This document shows, piece after piece, positions 1-12,100 of a DNA stretch of 64,000 bases (the first letter of the stretch is position 1; each line of letters starts with the position of its first letter). The DNA is from Peribolospora baueri (taxonomy: Eukaryota; Basidiomycota; Peribolosporomycetes; Peribolosporales; Peribolosporaceae), in contig JAMDHS010000069.1 of the NCBI GenBank assembly GCA_029717555.1, forward strand, positions 50,604 through 114,603, written 5' to 3'. The notes below the pieces were generated by a model that searched no databases, had not been told where the DNA came from, and worked only from the letters and a program-made list of their open reading frames with translations. A program made the translations under genes and the position numbers.

Positions 1-3000
1 TCAGGCTCGCGTTGGAAAGTGAATTTGACCAGGTGCGCTTCGTGTTCGCAGGCGGAGGCGGGAAACTGACCGACTCCTGTTGACCAGCTTCCTCGCCAGA
101 CGTCGACATGCTGGAGTGGTGCTTGCCCAATGGTATTCCCTTCGGAGAGCCTGTTCCGGCAAGAACGTTGCCCAACCCTACCTGGGGGGCGAACAGTGCC
201 CCAGGCGGATGACTTCGACTTGCGGTGGGCGACCTGTTGACGGCAGGCTTCGTAGTTTGGTTCCTCTCCGAGCTTTCACCGCTCATCTTGCCTTCTTTGA
301 TACCTACAGTTGGCCAGCTGCCTGAAGTGTCGCGACGATGTAAGATAGGTTTTGTCTGAGGCTGGAAGAAGATGCCGGCAGGACGACCATCCGGAGATTG
401 AATGACCATTCCTGCCGCTGCGGAGCTGCCAATGCGCGTGGCCGTCTCGCTAAAGTATTCGAGGGCGTCAACGGGAACGGGGCTATTCGGCGTGGAAGTG
501 CCTGAGGGAGAGAATGGTGCAGGAGCTAGAAGCGATTGCGTCGTCGCCGGCGGTTCACTGGCCGAAGCAGTGGCGCGTTCGGGCGGCGGAGAAGCCAGTT
601 GGAGAGAAGCCGCAGAGTGAGAGGCCGATCCACGCTCAGTTAACGTGGTTGCGGACGCCTCTGCCGACGCTGAATGTCCCGCATTTGAATTCGAAACAGT
701 TGGGCTTGCAGTCGCATGTTTCTCCTCTTCGTGCAAGGATTCGAAGCCGACAGCCGAACCATTATGTCCTGTTCCTTCAGGATCTTCCTGCACAGGGATC
801 AAATGCTTTGCCGTTGCCGGAGTTTCTTCTTTTTCCGTTGACCGGGATTGCTGAGAGGGCACGGAGAAGGGATGCTCGAGATCGGCCTCAGGCGACACCG
901 CGCCAGCGAGCTCTGGCGCGACGCCAGCCAAGAAATAGTGGCCGGCCGGTACGACGGGACTGTTTGCGATGGGAAGGAAATAAGGGTCGACGACCGGATT
1001 CGTGCTGGCGGTGTAGAGCGCGGTGAGACATCTCCTTGGTCCAGCCGGCTTGGGAACGACCAATACCTCTGGCATGAGCATCCCGGGAGGCGCAGAATCA
1101 AGAATACTGTGTACGATGTCTTTGACGTGCTTATAGTTCGCGAGATTGGTAAAATGGATCACGGCGACCGCCGCTCGAGCCTCGCTTCCCCGTTGGTGGT
1201 AGCGGTTAGACAATTCAGATGTCCGAGATCCGCCTCCGACCGAATCAGCAGGACGTAGACTTTCGGCAGAGCCCCGTTGGCTCGGAAGTGTCGGTCGACG
1301 GGCCAAAAAGCCCTGGGGGCTGAGACTGGGTGTCCCCGACGGCGTCCCTGAGTTTCCTTGTCGTTCGTTCGGTGATGCAACGCCCCGTCCGGGCGTGCTC
1401 GACATGAGGCTGGCCTGAAGGACTGGCATAGCGGAACGGAACTGAAGCAGCTGTCGCTGAAGCGTCTCGACGTCGTCATCGATCACCACAAAGTCGATAG
1501 GCGCGATCGACGGCGGAAACGGGAAGTCATTCGAGGAGTGGCCAGCAGCGGGCTTGGGATCCTGGACAGCGTCTCCGGCCACAGTGAGGGTACCTCCGTG
1601 ACGTTTGACGGTGTCCGTATGGTCGGTCACTCCGGACGCTTGCTCAGGGCTGTCGATGACAGTGGCAGTACCGGTGATGGGGTCAAGCACGATCGTGGCC
1701 GAGGAGGAACTGGAAGCGCCGGTTTCACTCGTGGCGGGTATTCCTGCCCCGCGCAACCGGGGATCGCTGGGTAAGGAGACGAGCATCGGTCGTCCCGCGG
1801 TCAAAGCTACGGCGACGGTCGGTGCGGCATTGGCAGCGCTCTCTGAACTTCCCTTTTCCCTCTTCGCCCCCTCTGTCCCAGTGCTTCCCTGGTCTCCCAC
1901 AGCCGTGGTGGCATCAGCAGTCGACAAACCAATCAGCTTGTCAGAGACGACGGGGAAGGGAGTAACGTCAAGGCCCCAGCTGGTGAAGTAACCAGTGAGG
2001 CATTTCGTGAACGTATTCCGAATGGCAGCATGTAGAGCCACCCTCTTGCCCCTCAAACGGTCGGTGAAAGCAACCAGCTCGTCTAGCGTTGGCTCGCGTG
2101 AGACGGTGAGGGCGGGGAAGAAGCGTTGGCGTGCCGCTTCCTCCTCCTTGGAGACGTTGGACAGCACCGAGAGCGGCGCACCTTTGCCGAGCACAAAGGA
2201 TAGCAAGTACCGCGAGCCGGTGTGCAGGTAGGGAAGGTGGTTGGGCGGCGATCTGTCAGACGAGGATGACGAATGCGAGGAAAGGGACGGAACCCCGAAA
2301 GGCGACTGCTCTGAAATGGAAGGAGCGACATCGAGAGTGGCGTCCCATCGCACGAGAATAGAGCGTGTAGTGGGGTCGTCCATAAAGTTAGATGCTGCCA
2401 TGGCTGACATTGTTGATGCAGGTGCACTCGCGCCGCCTTCGTCCTCGTCTGCGTGTTCCGCAGCGGCCGCCGCCGCGGAGACAACTTTTGAGGAGAAGTC
2501 ATGCTTGATCTCGAATGCGCACAGCAGCTTGTCCTTCTCGTCTTGCTCGCTGTCCCTCGCCTTGGAGGTCGGTGGTGATGCTGCAGACGCTCCGTCTTCA
2601 TCTCCAGCAGCGTCGCTCTTCTCCTCCCCATTGACTACGCCATTCTCCTTCTGCCTCTGCTTAGCGCCCGGCTCCATCTCCTCCACCCTCACGCCCAATC
2701 CAACACACGCCCCGGGTGCAGCACTGTCCAAGACCTTCTGGAGGATATGGGACAGCACGAAGCGGACGGCTCCCTCGTCGCCTCGGACGCTGGTATGACC
2801 CATGAGACTGTCCGGAAGGTTGGTTTGTTGCGCCAAGCCCGCCTCTCCAGCATCGACATTGCCCTGGCCCTCTTCTCGTCCGTCCTTGCCTCGATGCCCT
2901 GAGATGTGAGGTCGGCCATCCTCGAAGGAATGTTCAGGTCGGACCAACACAAGGTCGATGTCTTGCTGCGCCGCGATACCGGATAAAGCATCAGCGAGTC

Positions 3001-6000
3001 GCTGACACAGCTCCGCGGGGTCAAATGACTCGTCGTGAGCGCGGTAGGGAGGCAGTGGCGGAGGTTGGGGCGGCTGTGAATCACAGGATGACTGCTGGGG
3101 CTGGGGGGCCGGAGTGGTACTTGCCGTTGTAGATGGCACTTGAGGTAATGGCCCGTTGACGGACTTCGGGGTTTCTTGGTCCACGTCTCCCCCTCTTTGT
3201 GTGTCCTTTTCCTCCTCGTTTCCCCGATCCATCCCTACTCCGGACTCGCCAGGCCCGCTCAACTCGCTCTCCATAACCGCCTGCACAGTGCTCGCGTTCC
3301 TAGCCCCGACGCCACTCCCGCCTACACCGGCTCCCAAAGCCCAGTTGACGACTCTCAACCCCTCCAGCAGCGCGCCCACACAGCTGACGGGCAAGCGCAG
3401 CTCGCAGGGACTGAGCATCTCGTGAGCTGGATCGAGGAGATGGGGAGGGATAAGTTGGAGGAGTGTCGAAATGGGCATCTGTAGCGCGTCGGCCAGGACA
3501 GTTGCATCCGGGGTCAGAGGGTAGGAGGAGGAACTTGAGGGGGTATTACCTCCAATGCGCACGGGAGCAAGGGGTGAGAGTGACGCAGGCTTTTGCGCTG
3601 CGTTCGCTTCGGAATCCTTCTGCTGCATGCGCCCGTCGGACACTGTCGTAGGTCTCGTCGACTCCATAGCACAAGAAGCCACAGACCGATCCGACGACAA
3701 GCTCGAAAATGACGGAGATGGGAACGGAGGAGCGGATGAGCCCAACAGCGACGAAGACGGCCCTACGGCGGCTTGAGGCTGAGTTGGAGACAAAGTTTGC
3801 ACAGTCGCTTCTGCTAACTCTTTTTTTTCTACCTGCGCCTCCTCTATCCCTTGTTGCTGTTCCGCTTTCGTTGAGGAGCGCATGGGCCAGGAGGGCGCAC
3901 TCGCTCCTTCTCCGGCATGTTGCACCTGAAGAGATCCTTTTCTAGCAGCAGCTTCATGCCACTGCTGTGACGACGGCGGCGGAGGGAACGAGCTCATACG
4001 CTGCTGGGGCGGTCTGCGCCACGATCTACCAGGGTGAGCAAGTCCTGCCAAGCGGTTCGGCGGAGGCGCAGAGAAAGCCCGGTCTAATGGTGGGGGTGGC
4101 GGTCGAGTTATGCGCACGGGTTTTTCTTGCTGAATCGCGTCCTCTGTCAACGAGCCTGAACCATAGCCTAGTGGCGATAGCAGCGACGAGTGGGACCAGA
4201 CCGGCTGCTCGTTGACGTCCGCAGGTGCGACCTGACCAGGCCCGATCGCAGAGGTGGTGGATGGGGCAGGAGAGGAGACAGGCGCAGACTGAGCGAGCGG
4301 GGAAAGAGGAGGAGGACTTGTCGTCGCAGTTGTTTGGGAGAGCTGACTGGCGGCTCCGGCTCCGGAAGCGGAGCTGAATTCTGGTTCCTGCGCCGCGGGA
4401 ATCACTGTGCGAGAGACGTCGAGTGCGTGGGGCGCTGCGATGTAATACGACGGCAAGGCTGCAGTGCTCTTCGGAATGTCCATCTGCTGGGTAGACGATG
4501 CCGCAGGGGCCGCTGGACCCGATTGATCGCTTTCGCCAGGGGTTTCGCCAGGGCCGGGGGGGGTATCGGAGAAAGGCGTCATGGTGGTGAAGAAGCCCGG
4601 TGTGAGGAGACCGGAAGGCTGTGTAGAAGCGAAGTCAGCCGGGGCAAACTGCGTGAAGGGAGAGTCGAAGACGGGTACTTTTGCGGGCATGGAGCGGGTC
4701 GACCGGTCCGAGGAAGAGGGGGAGACGTCGAACTCGGCTGAGTGCACGCGCGAAGGCGATGGCCGCAGAGGGCTGGCCTGAATGTCAGACGTCTCTTTTG
4801 CATCACCATGAAGGGAGGACGCGAACGGGACGCCTTCGTCTCTGGGAGCAGCGGAGGCGGGGTTGGGCTGAGCAGAGATAGGCGAGTTCATGCTCCATGG
4901 TTGAACTCCAGTACCCATATCCACCTCAGGGACGCCGCCTCGAGCGTAGCGTTGGCCGGCGTCAGACTGTCCTTCGATAGTGTGACTGCTCCCACTAGAT
5001 CCAGAAGCACCGCTCATGCTATCGGCCACGCTGCCCTTGAGGCTACTGTTGTCGCTCTCCTCGGATTTGAACGAAGGGGACGCATGAAACTGAGCAGCAG
5101 AGGCAAGGTCCGCGGAGGATGACACTCCAGTAGAAATGCTGCGCATGGTGGACGATGAGGTGCTGCCTACACTTCCACTACTTGCAGAACCGAAGGAAGG
5201 TCGGCCGTTGAGAAAAGTGGGCGTCGCACCTGAAGGAGGCTCTAAGGGACTGGCTGGCCATGCAAAGCTGGGTTTTCCGGGGACACCACCCACAGCTCCC
5301 CCAGAGGCTTTCCCCTTTCCCCTTCCCTTGACTTTAACCGTCCGGCGCGCCTGGGCCGTTGCTGCATTTGCCACCGGGGATCTGGTGTCTTCCAAGGTCG
5401 GCCTCTTGTCCCCCGCCTCCCCTTCAAATCCTTCTTCGCCAGGCGTCTGCTCAGACGAGCCAGGAACAGGGATAGTCCAGCCGTCGCCTTCGTTGCCACT
5501 GTCGGTTTGGAAGTCAAAGCTGTAATCGCTTCCAGGAGTCGGGGTGGGAGTCGGAGTCGCGGAAATGCTCTGTATGCCTGCCAAGTTTGAGGTCCCCAAT
5601 GCCCCCGGAGGAAAAGATGGTGTCGCCTGCCTAATATGGTTACGTCCAGGGCTCCCATTAGGAGCGGCGACGCCCTCGTCCTTTGTCCGACCGTTGTCGG
5701 GAGGCGCCACGACCGTCGGAAGTCGGGCCGCATCAATCCCGCCCAGCTCATCGGCAGGTCCGACCTGTGTGTCCAAAGGCATCGAACCCGACCCGCTGGG
5801 CAAAGGCTCGCTTTCGCGCAGTGTCGGGCTATACCAGTTGCCGAACACGTCCGTGGCATCTACGTTGCGCCAACCCTTCTCGTCCGACTCTGAGCGCTTA
5901 TGATATGATTCGACGCCTCCCGCCATAGGGCTCGAGATAGGCCCTGTGCTGCTGCTGCCGCTGCTGACGGCATCCTGGCTCTCGCTGGGTCCATAGGGGA

Positions 6001-6187
6001 GGACCACCCGGACGTCAGAGATCGGCTTCTCCTTGGCTTGCCCGGACGATGGGTGCAGGCGAACATCGTCGCTGGCTCCATTGTCGTGCGAGGGGGGAGT
6101 TTGCAGCGGCACCTCCTCCGCAATGATGCTCGGCGGCGGAGGCGTCGATGGAGAGGGTGGGGACGAGGACCCTTGTCGTTTCTCCAT
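1..6187 (-). CDS. SSK1: SSK1-like response regulator of the HOG stress pathway, 3' end beyond the window
   Basis: One uninterrupted reading frame runs from the ATG at 6185-6187 to the left edge, about 2,060 codons without a stop. The first two thirds are Ser/Pro/Thr-rich and low in complexity. About 3.5-1.9 kb from the edge is the conserved Ssk1-type N-terminal module: a Leu-rich helix ending VVNWALGAG, a degenerate histidine-kinase-like segment (FDPAELCQRLADALSG, RFVLSHILQKVLDSAAPG), then a receiver-like fold with LRGKRVALHAAIR and IDFVVIDDDVETLQRQL. Further on is the motif PDGRPAGIFFQPQTKP and a Ser-rich linker. In the family a canonical receiver domain follows and controls the SSK2-type MAPKKK; here it must lie left of the window. 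The frame stays open upstream of the chosen ATG for over 20 codons (RKRRAISVAST), so the start could be further 5'. The absence of introns is unlike the neighbours. Family call is good; the symbol is by analogy. Confidence 0.8.
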   Translation of the reverse strand, partial: MEKRQGSSSPPSPSTPPPPSIIAEEVPLQTPPSHDNGASDDVRLHPSSGQAKEKPISDVRVVLPYGPSESQDAVSSGSSSTGPISSPMAGGVESYHKRSESDEKGWRNVDATDVFGNWYSPTLRESEPLPSGSGSMPLDTQVGPADELGGIDAARLPTVVAPPDNGRTKDEGVAAPNGSPGRNHIRQATPSFPPGALGTSNLAGIQSISATPTPTPTPGSDYSFDFQTDSGNEGDGWTIPVPGSSEQTPGEEGFEGEAGDKRPTLEDTRSPVANAATAQARRTVKVKGRGKGKASGGAVGGVPGKPSFAWPASPLEPPSGATPTFLNGRPSFGSASSGSVGSTSSSTMRSISTGVSSSADLASAAQFHASPSFKSEESDNSSLKGSVADSMSGASGSSGSSHTIEGQSDAGQRYARGGVPEVDMGTGVQPWSMNSPISAQPNPASAAPRDEGVPFASSLHGDAKETSDIQASPLRPSPSRVHSAEFDVSPSSSDRSTRSMPAKVPVFDSPFTQFAPADFASTQPSGLLTPGFFTTMTPFSDTPPGPGETPGESDQSGPAAPAASSTQQMDIPKSTAALPSYYIAAPHALDVSRTVIPAAQEPEFSSASGAGAASQLSQTTATTSPPPLSPLAQSAPVSSPAPSTTSAIGPGQVAPADVNEQPVWSHSSLLSPLGYGSGSLTEDAIQQEKPVRITRPPPPPLDRAFSAPPPNRLAGLAHPGRSWRRPPQQRMSSFPPPPSSQQWHEAAARKGSLQVQHAGEGASAPSWPMRSSTKAEQQQGIEEAQVEKKELAEATVQTLSPTQPQAAVGPSSSLLGSSAPPFPSPSFSSLSSDRSVASCAMESTRPTTVSDGRMQQKDSEANAAQKPASLSPLAPVRIGGNTPSSSSSYPLTPDATVLADALQMPISTLLQLIPPHLLDPAHEMLSPCELRLPVSCVGALLEGLRVVNWALGAGVGGSGVGARNASTVQAVMESELSGPGESGVGMDRGNEEEKDTQRGGDVDQETPKSVNGPLPQVPSTTASTTPAPQPQQSSCDSQPPQPPPLPPYRAHDESFDPAELCQRLADALSGIAAQQDIDLVLVRPEHSFEDGRPHISGHRGKDGREEGQGNVDAGEAGLAQQTNLPDSLMGHTSVRGDEGAVRFVLSHILQKVLDSAAPGACVGLGVRVEEMEPGAKQRQKENGVVNGEEKSDAAGDEDGASAASPPTSKARDSEQDEKDKLLCAFEIKHDFSSKVVSAAAAAAEHADEDEGGASAPASTMSAMAASNFMDDPTTRSILVRWDATLDVAPSISEQSPFGVPSLSSHSSSSSDRSPPNHLPYLHTGSRYLLSFVLGKGAPLSVLSNVSKEEEAARQRFFPALTVSREPTLDELVAFTDRLRGKRVALHAAIRNTFTKCLTGYFTSWGLDVTPFPVVSDKLIGLSTADATTAVGDQGSTGTEGAKREKGSSESAANAAPTVAVALTAGRPMLVSLPSDPRLRGAGIPATSETGASSSSSATIVLDPITGTATVIDSPEQASGVTDHTDTVKRHGGTLTVAGDAVQDPKPAAGHSSNDFPFPPSIAPIDFVVIDDDVETLQRQLLQFRSAMPVLQASLMSSTPGRGVASPNERQGNSGTPSGTPSLSPQGFLARRPTLPSQRGSAESLRPADSVGGGSRTSELSNRYHQRGSEARAAVAVIHFTNLANYKHVKDIVHSILDSAPPGMLMPEVLVVPKPAGPRRCLTALYTASTNPVVDPYFLPIANSPVVPAGHYFLAGVAPELAGAVSPEADLEHPFSVPSQQSRSTEKEETPATAKHLIPVQEDPEGTGHNGSAVGFESLHEEEKHATASPTVSNSNAGHSASAEASATTLTERGSASHSAASLQLASPPPERATASASEPPATTQSLLAPAPFSPSGTSTPNSPVPVDALEYFSETATRIGSSAAAGMVIQSPDGRPAGIFFQPQTKPILHRRDTSGSWPTVGIKEGKMSGESSERNQTTKPAVNRSPTASRSHPPGALFAPQVGLGNVLAGTGSPKGIPLGKHHSSMSTSGEEAGQQESVSFPPPPANTKRTWSNSLSNASL

Positions 6188-9100
6188 CTCCAACCGACCC
6201 GTAAGAGTAGAAGCGACGGAGATCGCTCGACGTTTTCGCTTTCGAAAGCAATCTCGTCCAGAACGGACAGCGTCTATAAGGTGTCCCAATATTGCGGGAG
6301 GAACTTGTTAGGATATTGGGGGCGGCCCAGCGCTGGCGGGAGCTGAAAATCCGTCGAGGCGCTCAGTGGAATGACCAGCTGCCGGAGCCGGTGCTCGCTG
6401 ATGCCTGCCAGGTCGTCCAAAGGGGTCCCAGTGACAGAGGAGAGCAGAGAAAATAGGGGTAGAGTAGCAGAAATGAGTAGGCGAGGGAAAATGAGGACAG
6501 TGGGAGGAGGATAGGATGTGGAGCACAGCCTACGGCTTCCGTGCGTCGGTTAGATGAGAGGTGCGTCGGATCGGAGATGGGTGGATCGGGATAGTATCGG
6601 ATGAAGGAAGATGGAGGATGTGCGCTCTCTCCGAGGCGAGCGCTTCGGTCCTCACCGTTGAGAGTGGAGAAAAGGGAAGGCGAGGAGGGAAGATGGATGG
6701 TGAGAATAAGAACGACCGGGCGCATCTCAGTTCGACGCTCGATGATGGAACGCTCGCTGCAAGTCCGCGACGATCATTCCTCGCAACTCCGCGTAAAGCC
6801 GTCCGACCGCAGTTCCTTCGCCCGGTCTCTTGCAACGATGCAGTCTTTCCGTCCTTGTTTTTTCTTCGACCACCTCAACACCCTCACAACTGGCTCGGTG
6901 AGTACAAGCAGAGTGTCTGTCCATCGCCTTCCGTTCCACCCCATTTGCGTCTCCTTCCATGATGAACAAAATATCACATTCAAGCTCAACAGTCGTACTC
7001 GCCCTTCGGGGCTCATGGCGACCATCTCTTCTGCAATTCTGATCTTCTGCTCGGGCGCTCTCGTTCTCTTGCGGCGTCATATGGGGTGGTGCATAACGAT
7101 TGTGATGATGTTGAGATGAGCGCTGATGTAGAGCTCATTTTTCTTTCTTTCTTTTTTTTTGCGTGCGTTTTCCGGCTAGGATCCTCCTCAAGCGCTCGCG
7201 CGCTTGTGAGACACTTCCGCGTCGACCGCCACTGGCTTTCCCCTGTTCCATTCTCTACCTCGAGTGCTTTCTTCATTACTCCAGTAATCCTGTTCCCTCC
7301 GCACTACTGTACACTACTCATTATCCCACCATGACTGCGAACGCGACCGCGGTGGCAGACACCACTGGTGAACATCTCAGTGTCAAAGGTGTCGAACCTA
7401 GGCCGCGAGTGGCCTTCCTAGGCCCTGTAGGCACGTACACTCATCAAGTGAGTGATGAACGCTCTCTACTGTCCAACTGGTCGTCTGAACCGAGAGCCGG
7501 CGACTAGACGCTGAAAGCTGCTCCCGCCTCGGTCTCGCAACTCTCCACGTCCGCCCACGGTATCCCCTTTTCTCCAGGCTGCCCTGGCTTACTTTGGTGG
7601 AGACGCCGAACTCATACCGTACGAGACTATTCCAGGTGGGTATCGTCAGCATGCGATCGCCCGCCGTCCAGTGTGATGGAAATCGCCCTACACCGTCTGT
7701 CTCTTAGCCTCCAATCATTGCCACTGGCACGGCTATCGGCTCAGCTGGCTTGACCTTCCAAGTCCTTCTCTCTTCCGCTGACCGTGCCCGTTGTCGTTGT
7801 CGTTTGCTACCTTGTCCATCTCATCACCATTTTCTGCTCCAGACGTCTTCCGCGCACTGACAGAATCCACACCACCATCGCAGTCAATGTCCTCAGCATC
7901 AACGGCGAACAGCCACAACCCCGGCCCTAATGCCGCCACCGCGTCAGGGTCGCCACAGTACGCCATGGTGCCATACGAGAACTCGACGTACGGACCGGTG
8001 CTTGACTCGTTCGAGCGTCTCTCCGCTGAGTCAACAGGCTCGCCGAGATTCACGGTTGTAGGCAAGATCAACTTGCCTATCCAGCACTGTATCATGGCTT
8101 CTCCCCGAAATGGAGAGGGGAGGGGAGGGTGGAGGAAAGCGGATGGAAGCGTCAAGTGGGAGGACGTTGGGCTCATCGTGAGCCATAAGCAGGTGTGTGC
8201 GCTTGCTGGAGCGATGATGGAATGCCAGAGATTCGGTGCCGGCTCTTTAGTCGTGCTCCTCCGGCTTTTTCTCGACCCTGCCAGCACGGTGGGTTAGGTC
8301 CTCTCCCCTTCCACCTACCCAACTATCCCATTTTGTCTGTTTTACCCCCACAGGCCCTCGGCCAATGTGCCACCTATCTAGACACCCACTTGCCTCATGC
8401 GCGGAGGACAAAGGTCCCATCCACAGCGTACGCCGCCCGACTCGCCGCCGGACTTGTTTCGCTCCCTGCCTCTTCCACGTCCGCATCGATTCAGCCTCTG
8501 AGTGATGACCCGGTTGCAGGAGCAAGAAGAGACGTGGACGGTGCGGGGAAGGGGGAGGGGGAGGGAAGACTGACGGTGGCGATATGCTCGGAAGTGTGCG
8601 CGCAGGCGTACGGTCTCGAGGTGCTGGCAAAGTCCGTGCAAGATAGGGATGGTGAGTGTCCGGTCACCGGTCGCTGAACCGTTTCTATTTTTAAATGGGA
8701 ATGAGACGGGCCCAACCCCACCGTCTCTCCGTTCGTCTGATCTGATCTCATCTAATCGCATCTCATCCGACCTGACCCCTTTTCCGCACTCTGCTCAAGA
8801 CAACACGACCCGTTTCCTCGCCCTCTCCTCCTCGTCCTCCTCGTAACTTGGTCGCAACTTACCAACAACAGCCCTTCCCTTTGAACGTTGACGTCGGTAT
8901 GACGACGGCAGATGCCAGCATCCTCTCCTGCCGTGCCTCTTTTCCGCCGGTCTATATGCATTACATTCGCGACCCTACATGCGTAGTTACGTAATTGTCC
9001 TGATCGTCGTCGTCGTCGTCGTCCGGGGAGCCTTCGTCTCCTCCCTTAGCTGTACGAGAGAGTCATACCGTTTCGAACTCAATTCGACCATCATTGCGAA

Positions 9101-12100
9101 TGCAGTGCACAAGGTCCTCGACTCAGCCGGACGCTAATGGGAAGGTACGAAGAGTGTGATGAGGAAGAGGGAAGGAAGCGATGCTTGCAGACGCTGCTCG
9201 GATCGGAGAGGTATGTACGTATGCGCGACACACAGATACGTACTCGTACATCGGGCGACGAAAAGAAGGAAGGAAGGAAGGAAGGAAGGAAGAAGGAAGA
9301 AGGAAGAAGGAAGAAAAGGGACGAAGGTGAGGAAGGAAGAGAAAGGGCAACGGTGCAATCAAGGGCGCTACTTAGACAAGAGTAGAAGAGAGCGAGCGAA
9401 TCGAGCCAATTGTACCGAATTGTCTGACAAGTCCCGTGGGAGGGAAGATACCGTCAGGCAAACCCGATGGACCGACTTGAGTCGGCTCGACTCGCTCCCG
9501 TCTTCTCTTTCCCTTCTTCGATCGATCGTCTACTATACCAATCTCCTCGCCTTGCCATCCCTCCCGTTCTCTTCCCCTGCCCCTCCCATGCCGCCCACGC
9601 CCACGCCCATTCCTCCCTGCTGCGCAGACACAGCCCCTACCGGCCCGCCCTGCGTGGCGATCATGACAGACGCGGACGGTGTGGAAGAGGACACAGGTGT
9701 GGGAGGGGCTTTGCGTTTAAGAGGGTTGTTGGCGGCGCTGGCACCAATTCGACTGGGGGAGCGCAAGATGGGCGGGGGAGGGGGGTGCATCTGAACGTGG
9801 TGATCGTCCATGCCGCCCATGCCTGCCATGCCCATGCCCATGCCCGTACCCATACCCATGCTCACGCCGCTCACGCCCATCCCCATCCCCATCCCCATCC
9901 CCATACCCATGCCTCGTAGCGTCAGCGAATTGGGACCCGGGCTGGGACCGGGACCGATGGGACTGGGACCGGGCCCGACTGGACTCGGGCCAGGACCGAT
10001 GATGGGGCTCGGGCCGGGGCCAACTATCGGGCTTCGGCCTGGGCCGCCGGGACTGGGACCGGTGGCGATGGGACCGGGACCAGGACCGGAGGCGGAAGGG
10101 CCTGGACGAGAGGCGGGGGATATGGAAGCCATGGAACGGGCGGCTTGCATCTCTCGAAACTGATGGGCGAAGCGCGAGAGGGTCTCTGTACAGCGCAGCA
10201 GCCGAGGACACGGGATCGAGGAGGGAAGATAGAAAATCAGCGAGACGAGACGAAGAAGGATAGAGAAATAAAACAGGCCCTTGAATGGACACCGAACTGA
10301 CCGATAGGCCCAAATGACTTTCCAAAGTCGTTGTGGCCAAGGCTGAAGTCCATCAAGTCCCGTAGCTGGTTCACGCTCTCGGTGATCTGTGGTTAGCGTA
10401 AGAGGGTACAGTCGAAGCATACAACGAGGGGGAAGAGAGGAAGAAAAGAACGAGACAAGATGAGCCGAATCCGAAGAAGAACACCTCACCGAGTGTCCTC
10501 ATCGCTCACCTCCAAACACCTCATGGCCCTCAACGTGATACCATAGTCGTTAACGGGAAGCTCAGGGAGGAAAAGCTTCTCGACGAGCATCGTCGGTGTC
10601 TGCTGTTGAGATTTTGCGTTCGCCAAAGTCATTCCCGCCCCAGCGTTGCTGGAGGTCGCCGAGGTCGAGGTGGCGCCACCGCCACTGGTTGTGCTGGCGC
10701 TGGTGGAGGCGCCGCCCTCCGCCGTCGCTGAAATGTTCGATGCCGCTCCTCCTCCTTGCCCTTGTCCGTCTCCCACCGCCTCCATCGATCCGCCAACTAC
10801 CCCTTCGCCGGCACCAGCCCCACCGCCAGCATCTGCTCCTCCGGCGCCGCCGGTGTCTCCGGAAGGAACGCCATCGGCTGCCTCTTCCTTGACCTCCCGT
10901 CCACCCTCTCCCATCGCACCAGGTGCCTTCTCCTCCTTGTCCTTTTCCCTCTCCTTGTCCCCTCTCTCCTTCTCCACCCGATCTCGCTCATCCTTATCCA
11001 GCTTCTCCCTCTCTCTCCTCTCCTTGGCTGTCCCGCTCTTTTTGCCCGTCTTGCCCTTGCCAGACGATGTTGGGGTAGGTGGAGGTTGCTGCGCTGACGA
11101 AGAGGGGGCGGTACCCACGCTGGTGGCAGAGGACGAGGAAGTGGCCTGGCCGTTTCGACCGGACGCCGACGCTGAGCCCGAGGCGGAACCTTGAGCGGAC
11201 ATGGCTGGCGACGCGGCAACAGGTCCTCCGAACTGCTTGGACGAGGAGCCGAGAGAAGGAGAGTTGGTAGAAGCGGAAGGGGTGCTGGTATTGGCGCTAG
11301 CGTTGTTGGGGTTGCTGGTGGAATAGCCGGGCACGCCTAGCCTGGCGAGCAGCGCTGGGAACAAGGGCTCCTCGACCTCCTTGTGAATCACGGCGTCCCT
11401 CCTGACCCAGCAAGTGTGCGTCTCAGTGTGGAACTCGATGCCCTCAATACGCATGGGGTGACCGGCGGCCGCTCCGGCTCCGCAGAAGCTGGCTCTGATG
11501 GACCCGTGGGCAACGACCTGGCTTCCGTTCTCGAACGTCGTCGTCCATGACGCACGGGTGCATTCGACGACGTATGAGGCGACGGGGGTAAGGAAGGCGC
11601 TGATGAACTGGGTGGAGGCGGAGGAGGGAGGTGGCGGTGGTGCCGTCGCGGCGGGGTATTCGCGCGGATTTTGGAGGGTAAGGGAGATGGAAAGGACGCC
11701 GGAGAGGAATTGGGTGTGGTAGTAGCGGGGGAGGACGGAGTTGGGTATCTCTGCGGGCGTTGGGAGAGAGAGAAAGACGTAAGGGCGAAAGCGACGGATG
11801 AGCGACAAGCGGCGAGCTAGCGAGAAAGAGAAGGGCGGGCGAAACATACCGAAAGCCTTGTTCTCCTTCATCGTCGAGTTCCAAAGATGGACGCGCTGGA
11901 TGCCGTTGGGGGTATAGAACTCTTTCGTGAAGCTTCGCCAGTAGTCCATGTCCGTTCGCTGTGACCGGCGGGTGGGAGGAAGAGATGAGCTGCTGCGACG
12001 CGGGCGTGCGACGTAGACGTGGAGCGGGCAAGGGGAACACGGCGGACTCACGTCAGGACCAGAGGAGAGCGCCTCGCCATACTGCAGCAATCTGAGCACG